7,206 nucleotides of DNA from Crocinitomicaceae bacterium (GCA_024643585.1 JAHEMP010000115.1:1-7206), one strand, 5' to 3'. Counted from the first letter of the stretch, positions 1 to 6,244 are shown. Numbers and translations are program-made. Notes: generated from the sequence alone by a model not told the origin.

Positions 1-13
1 TGTTTTCATATTG

Positions 14-44
14 GAAAAGTAAGACTATTCTACAAAAAATACAA
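14..44 (-). promoter_or_regulatory. Possible leftward Bacteroidota-type promoter
   Basis: On the minus strand the box TACTTTTC (14-21) matches the Bacteroidota -7 consensus TAnnTTTG at 7 of 8 positions. A TTG (42-44, read leftward) stands 20 nt upstream as a -33 element. Transcription would begin near base 9, where the minus strand reads ATGAAAACA to the window edge. That could be the first three codons of a leftward gene beginning with Met-Lys-Thr. Only nine bases of it are visible, so the gene itself cannot be called. If it is real, its message would have almost no leader. AT-rich sequence gives such matches by chance, so confidence is low. Confidence 0.3.
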
Positions 45-54
45 TTTAACATTC

Positions 55-75
55 AACACTGATCGTGTTTTTTTT
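55..75 (+). terminator. Weak hairpin plus T-run, possible rightward terminator
   Basis: AACAC (55-59) pairs with GTGTT (65-69) around a 5-nt loop, and the second arm runs into eight Ts (68-75). This resembles a weak intrinsic terminator for a rightward gene ending at or before the window start. In that direction the second reading frame stops at 20-22 and the third at 60-62. The stem has only five pairs, of which two are G-C, and the reading conflicts with the possible leftward promoter at 14-44. At most one of the two is likely to be functional. Confidence 0.25.
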
Positions 76-100
76 ACGGATATCTTAAAATTTTTGAGTC

Positions 101-127
101 AAAAAAAAATCCAGACCTTCGTCTGGA
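101..127 (-). terminator. Intrinsic terminator of the tRNA-Ser gene
   Basis: On the minus strand a perfect 7-bp stem, TCCAGAC/GTCTGGA (arms 121-127 and 110-116), closes a GAAG tetraloop. The stem is followed directly by nine Ts (bases 109 down to 101). Flanking A/T bases can extend the stem. It begins six bases past the encoded CCA of the tRNA, the usual place for a Rho-independent terminator of a single tRNA gene. On the plus strand the hairpin is followed only by a short T stretch, so it should act mainly leftward. Confidence 0.85.
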
Positions 128-132
128 TTTTA

Positions 133-220
133 TGGCGGAGAGTGAGGGATTCGAACCCCCGGTACCTCGCGGTACAACGGTTTTCAAGACCGCCGCATTC
201 GACCACTCTGCCAACTCTCC
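133..220 (-). tRNA. tRNA-Ser (anticodon UGA)
   Basis: The minus strand folds into a complete class II tRNA of 88 nt. The acceptor stem GGAGAGT (220-214) pairs with ACTCTCC (143-137), followed by discriminator G and an encoded CCA (135-133). The anticodon loop is CTTGAAA with anticodon TGA (186-184), which reads UCA and related Ser codons. The long variable arm, GTACC-GCGA-GGTAC, is the hallmark of tRNA-Ser and tRNA-Leu. The T loop is TTCGAAT on a 5-bp stem containing one G-U pair. It has its own terminator and a good promoter candidate, so it looks like a single-gene transcription unit. I see no duplicated 3' end of this tRNA in the window that would suggest an integration site. Confidence 0.98.
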
Positions 221-224
221 GCGG

Positions 225-254
225 CAAAAGTACTAATACTTTGAATACTGACAA
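225..254 (-). promoter_or_regulatory. Promoter of the tRNA-Ser gene (-33/-7 type)
   Basis: Read leftward, TACTTTTG (232-225) is a full match to the Bacteroidota -7 consensus TAnnTTTG. TTG (254-252) lies 19 nt upstream as the -33 element, the normal spacing for the primary sigma factor of this phylum. Four bases separate the -7 box from the first base of the mature tRNA (220). Transcription would therefore start at or within a base or two of the mature 5' end, leaving almost no leader for RNase P to remove. The match and its position are seen in the sequence; the start site is inferred. Confidence 0.6.
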
Positions 255-313
255 GTGTATGATTAAAAAAAAATGAAATAAAGTTTATATAGCGGTTTAA
301 TCCCTTGATATTC

Positions 314-397
314 TTTACATTTCAATAATCAATTGTATCTGATTACAACATAATGTAAACTTCAAGAACCCAGTCTAGCGCACATTTCGTATTTTTA
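314..397 (+). promoter_or_regulatory. Possible control region upstream of the GWxTD gene
   Basis: Three TTACA/TGTAA half-sites occur here: TTACA at 315-319 and 343-347, and TGTAA at 354-358. The last two form an inverted repeat TTACA-N6-TGTAA of operator size. TTTACATT (314-321) and AATGTAAA (352-359) form a perfect 8-bp inverted repeat 30 bp apart. Downstream, TATTTTTA (390-397) is a 7 of 8 match to the -7 consensus without a convincing TTG at the right distance. It would give a leader of roughly 14 nt before the ATG at 416. No gene is visible in 221-415. All of this could be chance in AT-rich DNA. Confidence 0.22.
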
Positions 398-415
398 CAG
401 TTAAACTTTAGAGAA

Positions 416-1858
416 ATGAAACTAGTCATCGCTTTTTTTTCTATCCTGACATTGACCTTTAGCGGTTTGGCTCAAAACCAAAAGCTAAAAGTGTACTTGG
501 ATACAAAGCAGTTTTTCGAACCAGAGAGCGGTAATTTTGTGGAGATAAATTTTCAATTCGTTGCCCCAACAATTGCCTATAACGGAGTCGAACATGGACT
601 AATTGGTGAATTAGCCGTCATCCTCGATATTATCCAAAACGCAGATACCATTACCAGTGATGCCTATCGATTGGAAACACCGCTTATGCGCGACAGCATC
701 GTTGAAGACTTCTATGATGTAAGGCGATTTGCGCTTGCCCCTGGACAATATGAACTGCATTTACAAATATTTGATTTGGTTAGAAATAGCGAACCAATCA
801 CCGGATTGATAAAATTAAACATTGAAGAAAAGGGTAAAGATCTTTCATTTGGTGATATTCAAAATGTTGAATATGCGAGTCAAGGAGATCAAGGAAGTGT
901 TTTTTTTAAATCAGGTTATGACATTGTTCCCCGGTTATCCAATTATTACCCTGAGCAATTAAACGCTTTGCCTTATTACACAGAAATATATAATTCTGAT
1001 AAACTTGGTATTCCAGAATTTGGCCTAAAGCAATCTGTTTTCAGCTCTGAAAACAAACTAGAACTTGAGGAATACACCAAGTATTTTCGATACAAGTCAA
1101 ATACGGTTGTCCCTGTATTACGTCAAGTTGATATCTCAGAGTTACCTAGTGGAAACTATTATCTTTCCTTGAGTGTCATTGATAGCAGTATGCAAACCAC
1201 CCTTGAAAAGAAGTATTTCTTTGAAAGAACCAACAAAGAATCATTTGTACTAAACGAAAACATCGCTTTGGATCCAGCATTTGAAGGCAGCATACCAAAG
1301 GATAGTATTTCCTTCTATTTAGCAAGTTTATTACCAATTTCATATGGTGAATCTGCAGTAATGATTTTAAATACCTTGAAAGAAAAAAACAATGAAAAAT
1401 CATTGAAATTGATTCAATCGTTCTGGTTGGCCACAAGTAAAGCCACAGCTTATGAAAGTTGGCTAAACTATAAGCAACAGGTCATGCATGTTGAAAAATT
1501 GTATTCAAATAATTTCTTGAGAGGTTTTGAGGCAGACCGAGGAAGAGTGTATCTTCAATACGGTGCACCAACTAATGTTATTGTTCGTGAGGCTTCAGCA
1601 ACGGAATTTCCGTATGAAATATGGCAGTTCAATAAAATTGGTAAATTCTCAAACAAAATATTTGTCTTCTACAACCCTGATTTAATTGCGAACAATTATA
1701 GACTTCTTCATTCTGATTTAATTGGAGAACCGAAAAACCTTAATTGGCCTGTTGCTTTGCAAGTGCGAAATGCCTTCAATGGTGATACAGACAACACAAA
1801 TACTTCTTCCCCAGATTATTTCGGAGGACAGAGTAACGATTTATTCCGTCAATATTAA
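416..1858 (+). CDS. Secreted GWxTD domain-containing protein
   Basis: This is a 480-residue exported protein of unknown biochemical role. The N-terminus (residues 1-19, Lys then a hydrophobic stretch ending SGLA) is a good Sec signal peptide, probably cleaved before Gln20 or Asn21. It lacks a lipobox cysteine, so a periplasmic or outer-surface location is more likely than a lipoprotein. The middle (about 25-290) looks like beta-sandwich material, with repeated statements such as LPSGNYYLSLSVID and LAPGQYELHLQIFDL. The C-terminal part (about 320-450) matches the GWxTD domain common in Bacteroidota, including FW near 340 and GFEADRGRVYLQYGAP from residue 370. The naming motif reads GFEAD here, with Phe for Trp and Ala for Thr. 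The start is the ATG at 416, since it gives the signal peptide directly. No Shine-Dalgarno is visible. The glycosyltransferase gene follows 14 bp later, so the two are probably co-transcribed. Two runs of eight Ts (433-440, 900-907) lie inside the gene. Family assignment is confident; function is not known. Confidence 0.85.
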   Translation: MKLVIAFFSILTLTFSGLAQNQKLKVYLDTKQFFEPESGNFVEINFQFVAPTIAYNGVEHGLIGELAVILDIIQNADTITSDAYRLETPLMRDSIVEDFYDVRRFALAPGQYELHLQIFDLVRNSEPITGLIKLNIEEKGKDLSFGDIQNVEYASQGDQGSVFFKSGYDIVPRLSNYYPEQLNALPYYTEIYNSDKLGIPEFGLKQSVFSSENKLELEEYTKYFRYKSNTVVPVLRQVDISELPSGNYYLSLSVIDSSMQTTLEKKYFFERTNKESFVLNENIALDPAFEGSIPKDSISFYLASLLPISYGESAVMILNTLKEKNNEKSLKLIQSFWLATSKATAYESWLNYKQQVMHVEKLYSNNFLRGFEADRGRVYLQYGAPTNVIVREASATEFPYEIWQFNKIGKFSNKIFVFYNPDLIANNYRLLHSDLIGEPKNLNWPVALQVRNAFNGDTDNTNTSSPDYFGGQSNDLFRQY

Positions 1859-1872
1859 TTCCACCAAAAGTT

Positions 1873-2892
1873 TTGAGGCAACTTTCCATTGTTATTCTAA
1901 ATTACAACGGTCGTAATTTTTTAGAAAAATTTTTACCTACGGTAATAGAGCACAGCAGTGGCCACGAAGTCATTGTGGCGGATAACTTATCTTCTGATGA
2001 TTCTGTTTCATTTCTGAAAGAACAATTTCCATCCATTCGACTAATTGAAAACACTGAAAATGGTGGTTTTGCAAAAGGATACAACGAAGCTTTAAAACAA
2101 GTTGAAAGTGAATTTTATTTGCTTCTCAATAGTGATATTGAGGTAACGCCAAATTGGCTAAATCCTCTTTTGGCAGCCATGGAAGATAAAACGGTCGCTG
2201 GTTGTCAGCCAAAAGTTTTAGCCTATAATGACAAAACGAAATTTGAACATGCTGGTGCCTCTGGAGGTTACTTGGATAGAGACTACTTTCCGTTTTGTAG
2301 AGGGCGTATTTTAGAGATTACGGAATTTGACTCGGGCCAATACGATGACGAAACAGAAGTTTTTTGGGCTACCGGTGCTGTCTTAATGATTAGAAGCGAG
2401 CTTTACCATAAAGTTGGTGGGCTCGACGAAGATTTTTTTGCACACATGGAAGAAATAGATTTGTGTTGGCGATTAAAGAAGCAAAACTATAAATTCAAGG
2501 TAATACCTGAATCTTTTGTATACCATGTAGGTGGTGGAACTCTTCCATATTCCTCCCCTTTCAAAACCTATTTGAACTTTAGAAATAGCATTTACATGTT
2601 AATAAAAAATCACGAAGGTTGGCTATTTCCCAAACTAGCGTTTCGGTTGATTTTGGATGGGATAGCTGCTGGGAGATTTATCATTCGCGGTGAAATGAAG
2701 CAATTTAAAAGTATTTTAAACGCTCACTTACATACCTACAAGATTTTCAATAAAATGCTTCGTAAAAGAGCCGAAATAAAGAAACAAAGCACTGTTTTTA
2801 ATAAAGTAGGACTTTACAATGGGAGTATTTTATGGCAAAGATACGTTCGGAAACATGACAAATATTCAAAATTACCTGCGCGCAGGTTTTAG
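1873..2892 (+). CDS. Glycosyltransferase family 2, rhamnosyltransferase-like, TTG start
   Basis: This is a 339-residue GT-A fold glycosyltransferase with an inverting mechanism by family, acting on a nucleotide sugar at the cytoplasmic face. The N-terminus has VILNYNG (7-13), then DN (37-38) with D42/D43 for nucleotide binding. NSD (86-88) stands at the DxD metal site, and GGFAKGYN (64-71) is typical of the WbbL/rhamnosyltransferase-like group. ATGAVLMIR (166-174) and EEIDLCWR (193-200) give the acceptor loop and catalytic acid region. The tail (about 240-339) is basic and has no clear transmembrane helix. The start is TTG at 1873: the in-frame stop at 1834-1836 lies upstream, no ATG or GTG falls between, and the family begins a few residues before VILNYN. 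The gap to the GWxTD gene is 14 bp. The 3' end overlaps aroQ tail to tail by 4 bp. Donor sugar and acceptor cannot be read from the sequence. Envelope polysaccharide or lipid glycosylation is the likely setting. Confidence 0.93.
   Translation: MRQLSIVILNYNGRNFLEKFLPTVIEHSSGHEVIVADNLSSDDSVSFLKEQFPSIRLIENTENGGFAKGYNEALKQVESEFYLLLNSDIEVTPNWLNPLLAAMEDKTVAGCQPKVLAYNDKTKFEHAGASGGYLDRDYFPFCRGRILEITEFDSGQYDDETEVFWATGAVLMIRSELYHKVGGLDEDFFAHMEEIDLCWRLKKQNYKFKVIPESFVYHVGGGTLPYSSPFKTYLNFRNSIYMLIKNHEGWLFPKLAFRLILDGIAAGRFIIRGEMKQFKSILNAHLHTYKIFNKMLRKRAEIKKQSTVFNKVGLYNGSILWQRYVRKHDKYSKLPARRF
2874..2887. repeat. 14-bp palindrome at the convergent gene ends, possible bidirectional terminator
   Basis: ACCTGCGCGCAGGT is a perfect palindrome in the last codons of the glycosyltransferase gene, just before the overlapping stop codons. 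As RNA it can form a 5-bp stem with a CGCG loop. Rightward it is followed by a run of Ts (2887-2890); leftward AATTTT follows. It is strikingly G+C-rich for this DNA and sits where both convergent transcripts must end. It is too short to be a confident terminator, and since it encodes Leu-Pro-Ala-Arg-Arg it may be incidental. Confidence 0.35.
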
Positions 2893-3305
2893 TCCTTTCT
2901 AGTTATGAAGTATCCAATAGCCAAACGATAACTTTCCATTCCAAAACCTAAAATACAACCAACACATACAGGAGTTATTAAAGACTCATGTCGAAACGAT
3001 TCTCTTTTTGCAATATTCGATAAATGGACTTCAACTACAGGAATATTGACTGAAGAAATAGCGTCTCGAATTGCCACGCTCGTGTGCGTGTAACCTCCAA
3101 CATTTAAAATTATGGCATCCGCCGTAGCATTTTGAATTGTATTGATCAATTCTCCCTCTATGTTGGATTGGAAATATTCAATGGAGCAATTAAATTCGCT
3201 TTGCCATTTTGGAAGAATTTCCTCAAATGATATATTACCGTAAATTTCGGGCTGTCTTTTACCAATTAAGTTTAAATTCGGACCGTTGAGTATCAATATT
3301 TTCAT
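2889..3305 (-). CDS. aroQ: 3-dehydroquinate dehydratase, type II
   Basis: This enzyme catalyses the third step of the shikimate pathway, dehydrating 3-dehydroquinate to 3-dehydroshikimate through an enolate intermediate, in the cytoplasm. At 138 residues it has the usual length of the dodecameric type II enzyme. The family blocks are intact: GPNLNLIGKRQPEIYG (8-23) with the flexible-loop Arg17 and the catalytic Tyr22, QSNIEGELI (46-54), the substrate-binding Asn followed by GGYTHTS (from about 68), VEVHLSN (about 91-97) with the catalytic His, and RESFRHES. The Ile in QSNIEGE replaces the His of many actinobacterial enzymes; from memory, a hydrophobic residue here is usual in Bacteroidota. 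The start MKILILNGPN is canonical. Its start codon is 3 bp from that of the divergent xerD, and its TAA overlaps the TAG of the glycosyltransferase. Its promoter must therefore lie inside xerD, where I found no clear -7 box. No Shine-Dalgarno is seen. Confidence 0.97.
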   Translation of the reverse strand: MKILILNGPNLNLIGKRQPEIYGNISFEEILPKWQSEFNCSIEYFQSNIEGELINTIQNATADAIILNVGGYTHTSVAIRDAISSVNIPVVEVHLSNIAKRESFRHESLITPVCVGCILGFGMESYRLAIGYFITRKD

Positions 3306-3308
3306 TAC

Positions 3309-4211
3309 ATGTCTAATTCAGAACGCTATATTAAGCAATTTGTGGCTTACTTAAAAATTGAAAAAGGATTAGCTGATAATTCAATTTTTGCCTATCAACG
3401 TGACGTTCAGAAATTATCTTCTTTTTGCGAGAATGAGGGAAAAGATATCATTGATTTAAAATATGTCGATTTAAATCAATTTGTCGGGCTTCTATACGAC
3501 TTGGGACTAAATCCTAGGAGTCAAGCAAGAATCATCTCTGGGATAAAACAATTTTACTCCTTTTTGATATTAGACGACATAATAAAAGTGGATCCAAGCG
3601 AAAGCTTAGAACTCCCGAAATTAGGCCGGAAATTACCGGAAGTTTTGACCATTGAAGAAATTGATTCCCTTATAAACACTATTGATTTGAGCAAGCCGGA
3701 GGGACACAGAAACAAAGCCATTCTAGAAACTTTGTACAGCTGTGGATTGCGCGTTTCCGAACTTATCAATTTGAAATTTTCAGATTTATTCTTTGATGAA
3801 GGATACATTCGGGTAATTGGAAAGGGTAATAAACAACGCCTCGTTCCTTCCAGTCCATCTGTTGTTAAGACGATAAATTTTTACAAAACGTCTACTCGGA
3901 ATCATATGAATATTACAAAAGGAAGTGAAAACATTGTGTTTTTAAACAGACGAGGTTCACAGCTGACAAGAGAAATGATTTTTACAATCATAAAAAACTT
4001 AAGCAAAGAATTGGGCTTAACGAAAAAAGTATCGCCACATACTTTCAGACATTCTTTTGCAACCCATCTTTTAGAAGGTGGAGCAAATCTAAGAGCAATT
4101 CAGGAAATGTTAGGTCACGAATCAATCACTACCACCGAAATATATACGCATCTCGATCAAGGTTATTTAAAAGACGCCATTTTAAGTTTTCATCCAAGGA
4201 ACATGAAATAA
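3309..4211 (+). CDS. xerD: Site-specific tyrosine recombinase XerD
   Basis: This is a 300-residue tyrosine recombinase, matching the usual XerC/XerD length. With a partner it would resolve chromosome dimers at the dif site near the division septum, under FtsK control. The N-terminal SAM-like DNA-binding domain spans about 1-100 (YLKIEKGLADNSIFAYQRD near 14-32) and the catalytic domain about 110-295. All catalytic residues are present: R148 (GLRVSEL), K172 (GKGNKQR), H244 and R247 (HTFRHSF), H270 (LGHES) and the nucleophile Y279 (EIYTHL). The ATG at 3309 fits the family's N-terminus. aroQ starts divergently 3 bp away, so the promoter must lie within aroQ; TAAGTTTA (3267-3274) is a 7 of 8 -7 match without a good -33. 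XerD is preferred over XerC because of the single-gene, non-mobile context and the sequence around the nucleophile, but the two are close relatives. Nothing suggests a mobile-element integrase. Confidence 0.93.
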   Translation: MSNSERYIKQFVAYLKIEKGLADNSIFAYQRDVQKLSSFCENEGKDIIDLKYVDLNQFVGLLYDLGLNPRSQARIISGIKQFYSFLILDDIIKVDPSESLELPKLGRKLPEVLTIEEIDSLINTIDLSKPEGHRNKAILETLYSCGLRVSELINLKFSDLFFDEGYIRVIGKGNKQRLVPSSPSVVKTINFYKTSTRNHMNITKGSENIVFLNRRGSQLTREMIFTIIKNLSKELGLTKKVSPHTFRHSFATHLLEGGANLRAIQEMLGHESITTTEIYTHLDQGYLKDAILSFHPRNMK

Positions 4212-4278
4212 ATTATAAAGACAATTTTTCTTAGACTCTTGAATTCTTGTTTACCTGTTCATTTTTTGTGGAAATTTA

Positions 4279-4337
4279 TACTTTTTATTAACCGCCAACC
4301 CATAATTCTCTCTCAAGAATACCTACTTTTGACGAGG
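4279..4337 (+). promoter_or_regulatory. Candidate promoter and start signals of the sulfatase-fold gene cluster
   Basis: The 128-bp gap between xerD and the next gene (4212-4339) has no ORF and no convincing xerD terminator. Two -7-like boxes are present. TACTTTTT (4279-4286) matches at 7 of 8 positions. TACTTTTG (4324-4331) matches fully but has no TTG at the right distance and would start transcription only a few bases before the ATG. GAGGA (4334-4338) is one of the few Shine-Dalgarno-like strings in the window. It lies 1 nt before the ATG at 4340 and 4 nt before the ATG at 4343. If GAGGA is used, the upstream box is the better promoter. If the full TACTTTTG box is used, the message is nearly leaderless. 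Confidence 0.3.
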
Positions 4338-4339
4338 AT

Positions 4340-6244
4340 ATGATGAAAGATTGGATACAAAAATTATGGCCAAAAAATGCACAGAATTTCTGGCGCATGC
4401 TACTTTTGTCGACCCTGGGGCTCTTTCTAGTACGTATCTTATTTTACTACGTGCATCAGGTAGCCTTCAAAGAGGTTGGTTTTTTAGATTGGATGGCCGG
4501 ACTTTGGTTTGACCTCATCACGGTTTGCATAGCCTATTTACCATTTGCAGTATTGCATTTCTTACCTTTGCCTCATCGTTCAAACAGGTTGTATCGAATT
4601 TGGACTCTCGTTTACTTTGTGGCCGTAAACATTCTACTTCTTGGGCTCAATTTGATTGATGTTGAATACTTCAAATATACGGGCAAGCGATCAACAAGTG
4701 ATTTAATTTCAATGACTACCACTGGAAATGACATGTCGCAATTAATCGGCACGTTTCTTTCTCAATTTTGGTGGATTATTTTACTTTTTGGTGTTCTAAT
4801 TTTTTTCCTAATCTGGTTACTGAACAGGGTGTTAATCAAAGAAAAACCAATGGAAAGAAAAGATATTTTTCCGCAAACCATTGTGTTGATCTATTCCTTA
4901 ATCATCGTCGTACTAATTGGCCGGGGTGGTGTTGGATTAAGACCTGTTGGTATTATCGAAGCCGCTCGCTATACCAAACCTAGTAATACGGCTTTGGTGT
5001 TGAATACAGCATTTACAATGCTTAAATCCTTTGGCGCAGAAACTTTACAGCCTGTGGAATTTTTCTCCGAACAAGAATGCAACAAATTGTTTTCCCCAAT
5101 CAAATCTACTGTTCCAGCTAAAATTCTAAAGGACAAATCGAATGTTGTCATCATCATTTTAGAGAGTTTCGGAAATGAATGGTTGGCTTTCAATAATCCT
5201 GACTTGAAGAAGACATATACACCTTTTCTAGATTCCCTGGCGTCCGAGAGTATGTGGTTTGAAAACGGCTATGCAAATGGCAAAAAATCCATTGAAGCAG
5301 TACCATCTATCGTTTCTTCAATACCAAGTTTGATGAACAACCCCTACATTTCATCAAGTTATGGAAATAATAAAATTAAATCCTTAGCGAATATATTGAC
5401 GGAAGAAGGGTATAGTTCAGGATTTTATCATGCTGCCACCAACGGATCTATGCGTTTTGACGGATTTGCAGCACAAGCTGGCTATCAAAATTATTTTGGA
5501 AGATTCGAATACAACAACGATGAACATTTCGATAAAACTTGGGGAATCCTAGACGAATATTTCAATCCTTGGTCGGCTCGGGAAATGAGCAAATTAAAGG
5601 CGCCTTTCTTTGGTACTCTTTTTACCATATCCTCGCATCATCCTTATTTCATTCCCAAGGACAGAAAGAAGGATGTCATATACGGTCCAGAACCATTATG
5701 TGCAAGTATAAGTTATGGCGATTATTCACTTCGAAAGTTCTTTGAGGAAGCCAGAAAACAACCCTGGTATAAAAATACTTTGTTTGTGATTTGTGCCGAC
5801 CATACTCCTTCAACAAACTCTGCATTTTATAGTCAAAGGGATCAATTGTATCGAATTCCCATCCTATTTTATGAACCAAATGGATTGCTACCCAAAGGCA
5901 AGAGAAGTGAAATTTTTCAGCAATTAGACATACTTCCTACAATTTTAGATTTACTAAATTTGAATAAAAAATATTATGCTTTCGGAAATTCCATATTTCA
6001 AGAAGGCGAAAGAGAAGCGATAACCTATTTAGAAGGTATATATTACTATTTTAACAGTCCGTTCATGTTATCATTTTCAGGAAAAGAAGCACTCAACATG
6101 CTTAGTTTAGCTGATAAAAAGGAGATGTCGGAAAAAGAAAAAAAGGAAATGACTCCTGAATTCAACCAGAAAATTAAACGATTGAAAGCCATTATTCAGC
6201 GATACAATCACGATTTGATTAACAATCAAACTAGCCTCAAATGA
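4340..6244 (+). CDS. LtaS/MdoB-type headgroup transferase, sulfatase fold, five membrane helices
   Basis: This 634-residue inner-membrane protein belongs to the lipoteichoic acid synthase and phosphoglycerol transferase family (alkaline phosphatase superfamily). About five helices come first (near 17-38, 48-75, 86-106, 143-161, 177-194). A linker with GRGGVGLRP follows, then a periplasmic catalytic domain (about 265-570). Against S. aureus LtaS, the metal and active-site positions fall at E275 (LESFG), S317 (NGKKSIEA, where LtaS has catalytic Thr), H433 (ISSHHPYF) and D487-H488 (ADHTP). Ser in place of Thr is the visible departure. By family, it moves a phosphate-linked headgroup (glycerol phosphate or ethanolamine phosphate) from a phospholipid to an acceptor, leaving diacylglycerol. 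The acceptor is unknown, and a Gram-negative host should lack true lipoteichoic acid. The ATG at 4343 has better spacing to GAGGA than the one at 4340, so the protein may begin MKDW. The C-terminus is charged and lysine-rich. It overlaps the lipid kinase gene by 4 bp (ATGA). A sulfatase activity cannot be excluded but fits the helices poorly. Confidence 0.88.
   Translation: MMKDWIQKLWPKNAQNFWRMLLLSTLGLFLVRILFYYVHQVAFKEVGFLDWMAGLWFDLITVCIAYLPFAVLHFLPLPHRSNRLYRIWTLVYFVAVNILLLGLNLIDVEYFKYTGKRSTSDLISMTTTGNDMSQLIGTFLSQFWWIILLFGVLIFFLIWLLNRVLIKEKPMERKDIFPQTIVLIYSLIIVVLIGRGGVGLRPVGIIEAARYTKPSNTALVLNTAFTMLKSFGAETLQPVEFFSEQECNKLFSPIKSTVPAKILKDKSNVVIIILESFGNEWLAFNNPDLKKTYTPFLDSLASESMWFENGYANGKKSIEAVPSIVSSIPSLMNNPYISSSYGNNKIKSLANILTEEGYSSGFYHAATNGSMRFDGFAAQAGYQNYFGRFEYNNDEHFDKTWGILDEYFNPWSAREMSKLKAPFFGTLFTISSHHPYFIPKDRKKDVIYGPEPLCASISYGDYSLRKFFEEARKQPWYKNTLFVICADHTPSTNSAFYSQRDQLYRIPILFYEPNGLLPKGKRSEIFQQLDILPTILDLLNLNKKYYAFGNSIFQEGEREAITYLEGIYYYFNSPFMLSFSGKEALNMLSLADKKEMSEKEKKEMTPEFNQKIKRLKAIIQRYNHDLINNQTSLK

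Noticed and set aside
94..276. Rightward ORF of 60 codons containing RVRDSNPRYLAVQRF
   Set aside because: It runs antisense through the tRNA-Ser gene. Peptides of the type RVRDSNPR are a well-known artefact of translating the back of a tRNA.
1176..1436. Minus-strand ORF of 86 codons inside the GWxTD gene
   Set aside because: It is a shadow of a well-supported gene, with no recognisable family, signal or neighbouring context.
3309..4211. Tyrosine recombinase as a phage or integrative-element integrase
   Set aside because: It has the short XerC/XerD length and motifs, sits among housekeeping genes, and no attachment repeats or mobile genes are visible. The tRNA is 3 kb away with no second copy of its 3' end.
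4305..4320. ATTCT-N6-AGAAT inverted repeat before the transferase gene
   Set aside because: A 5-bp A/T-rich stem with a CT-rich loop and no T-run is expected by chance and is too weak for a terminator or operator call.
4340..6244. Direct naming as lipoteichoic acid synthase (ltaS)
   Set aside because: The fold and key residues match, but the window looks like Bacteroidota, which should not make lipoteichoic acid, and the nucleophile is Ser. The substrate cannot be claimed.
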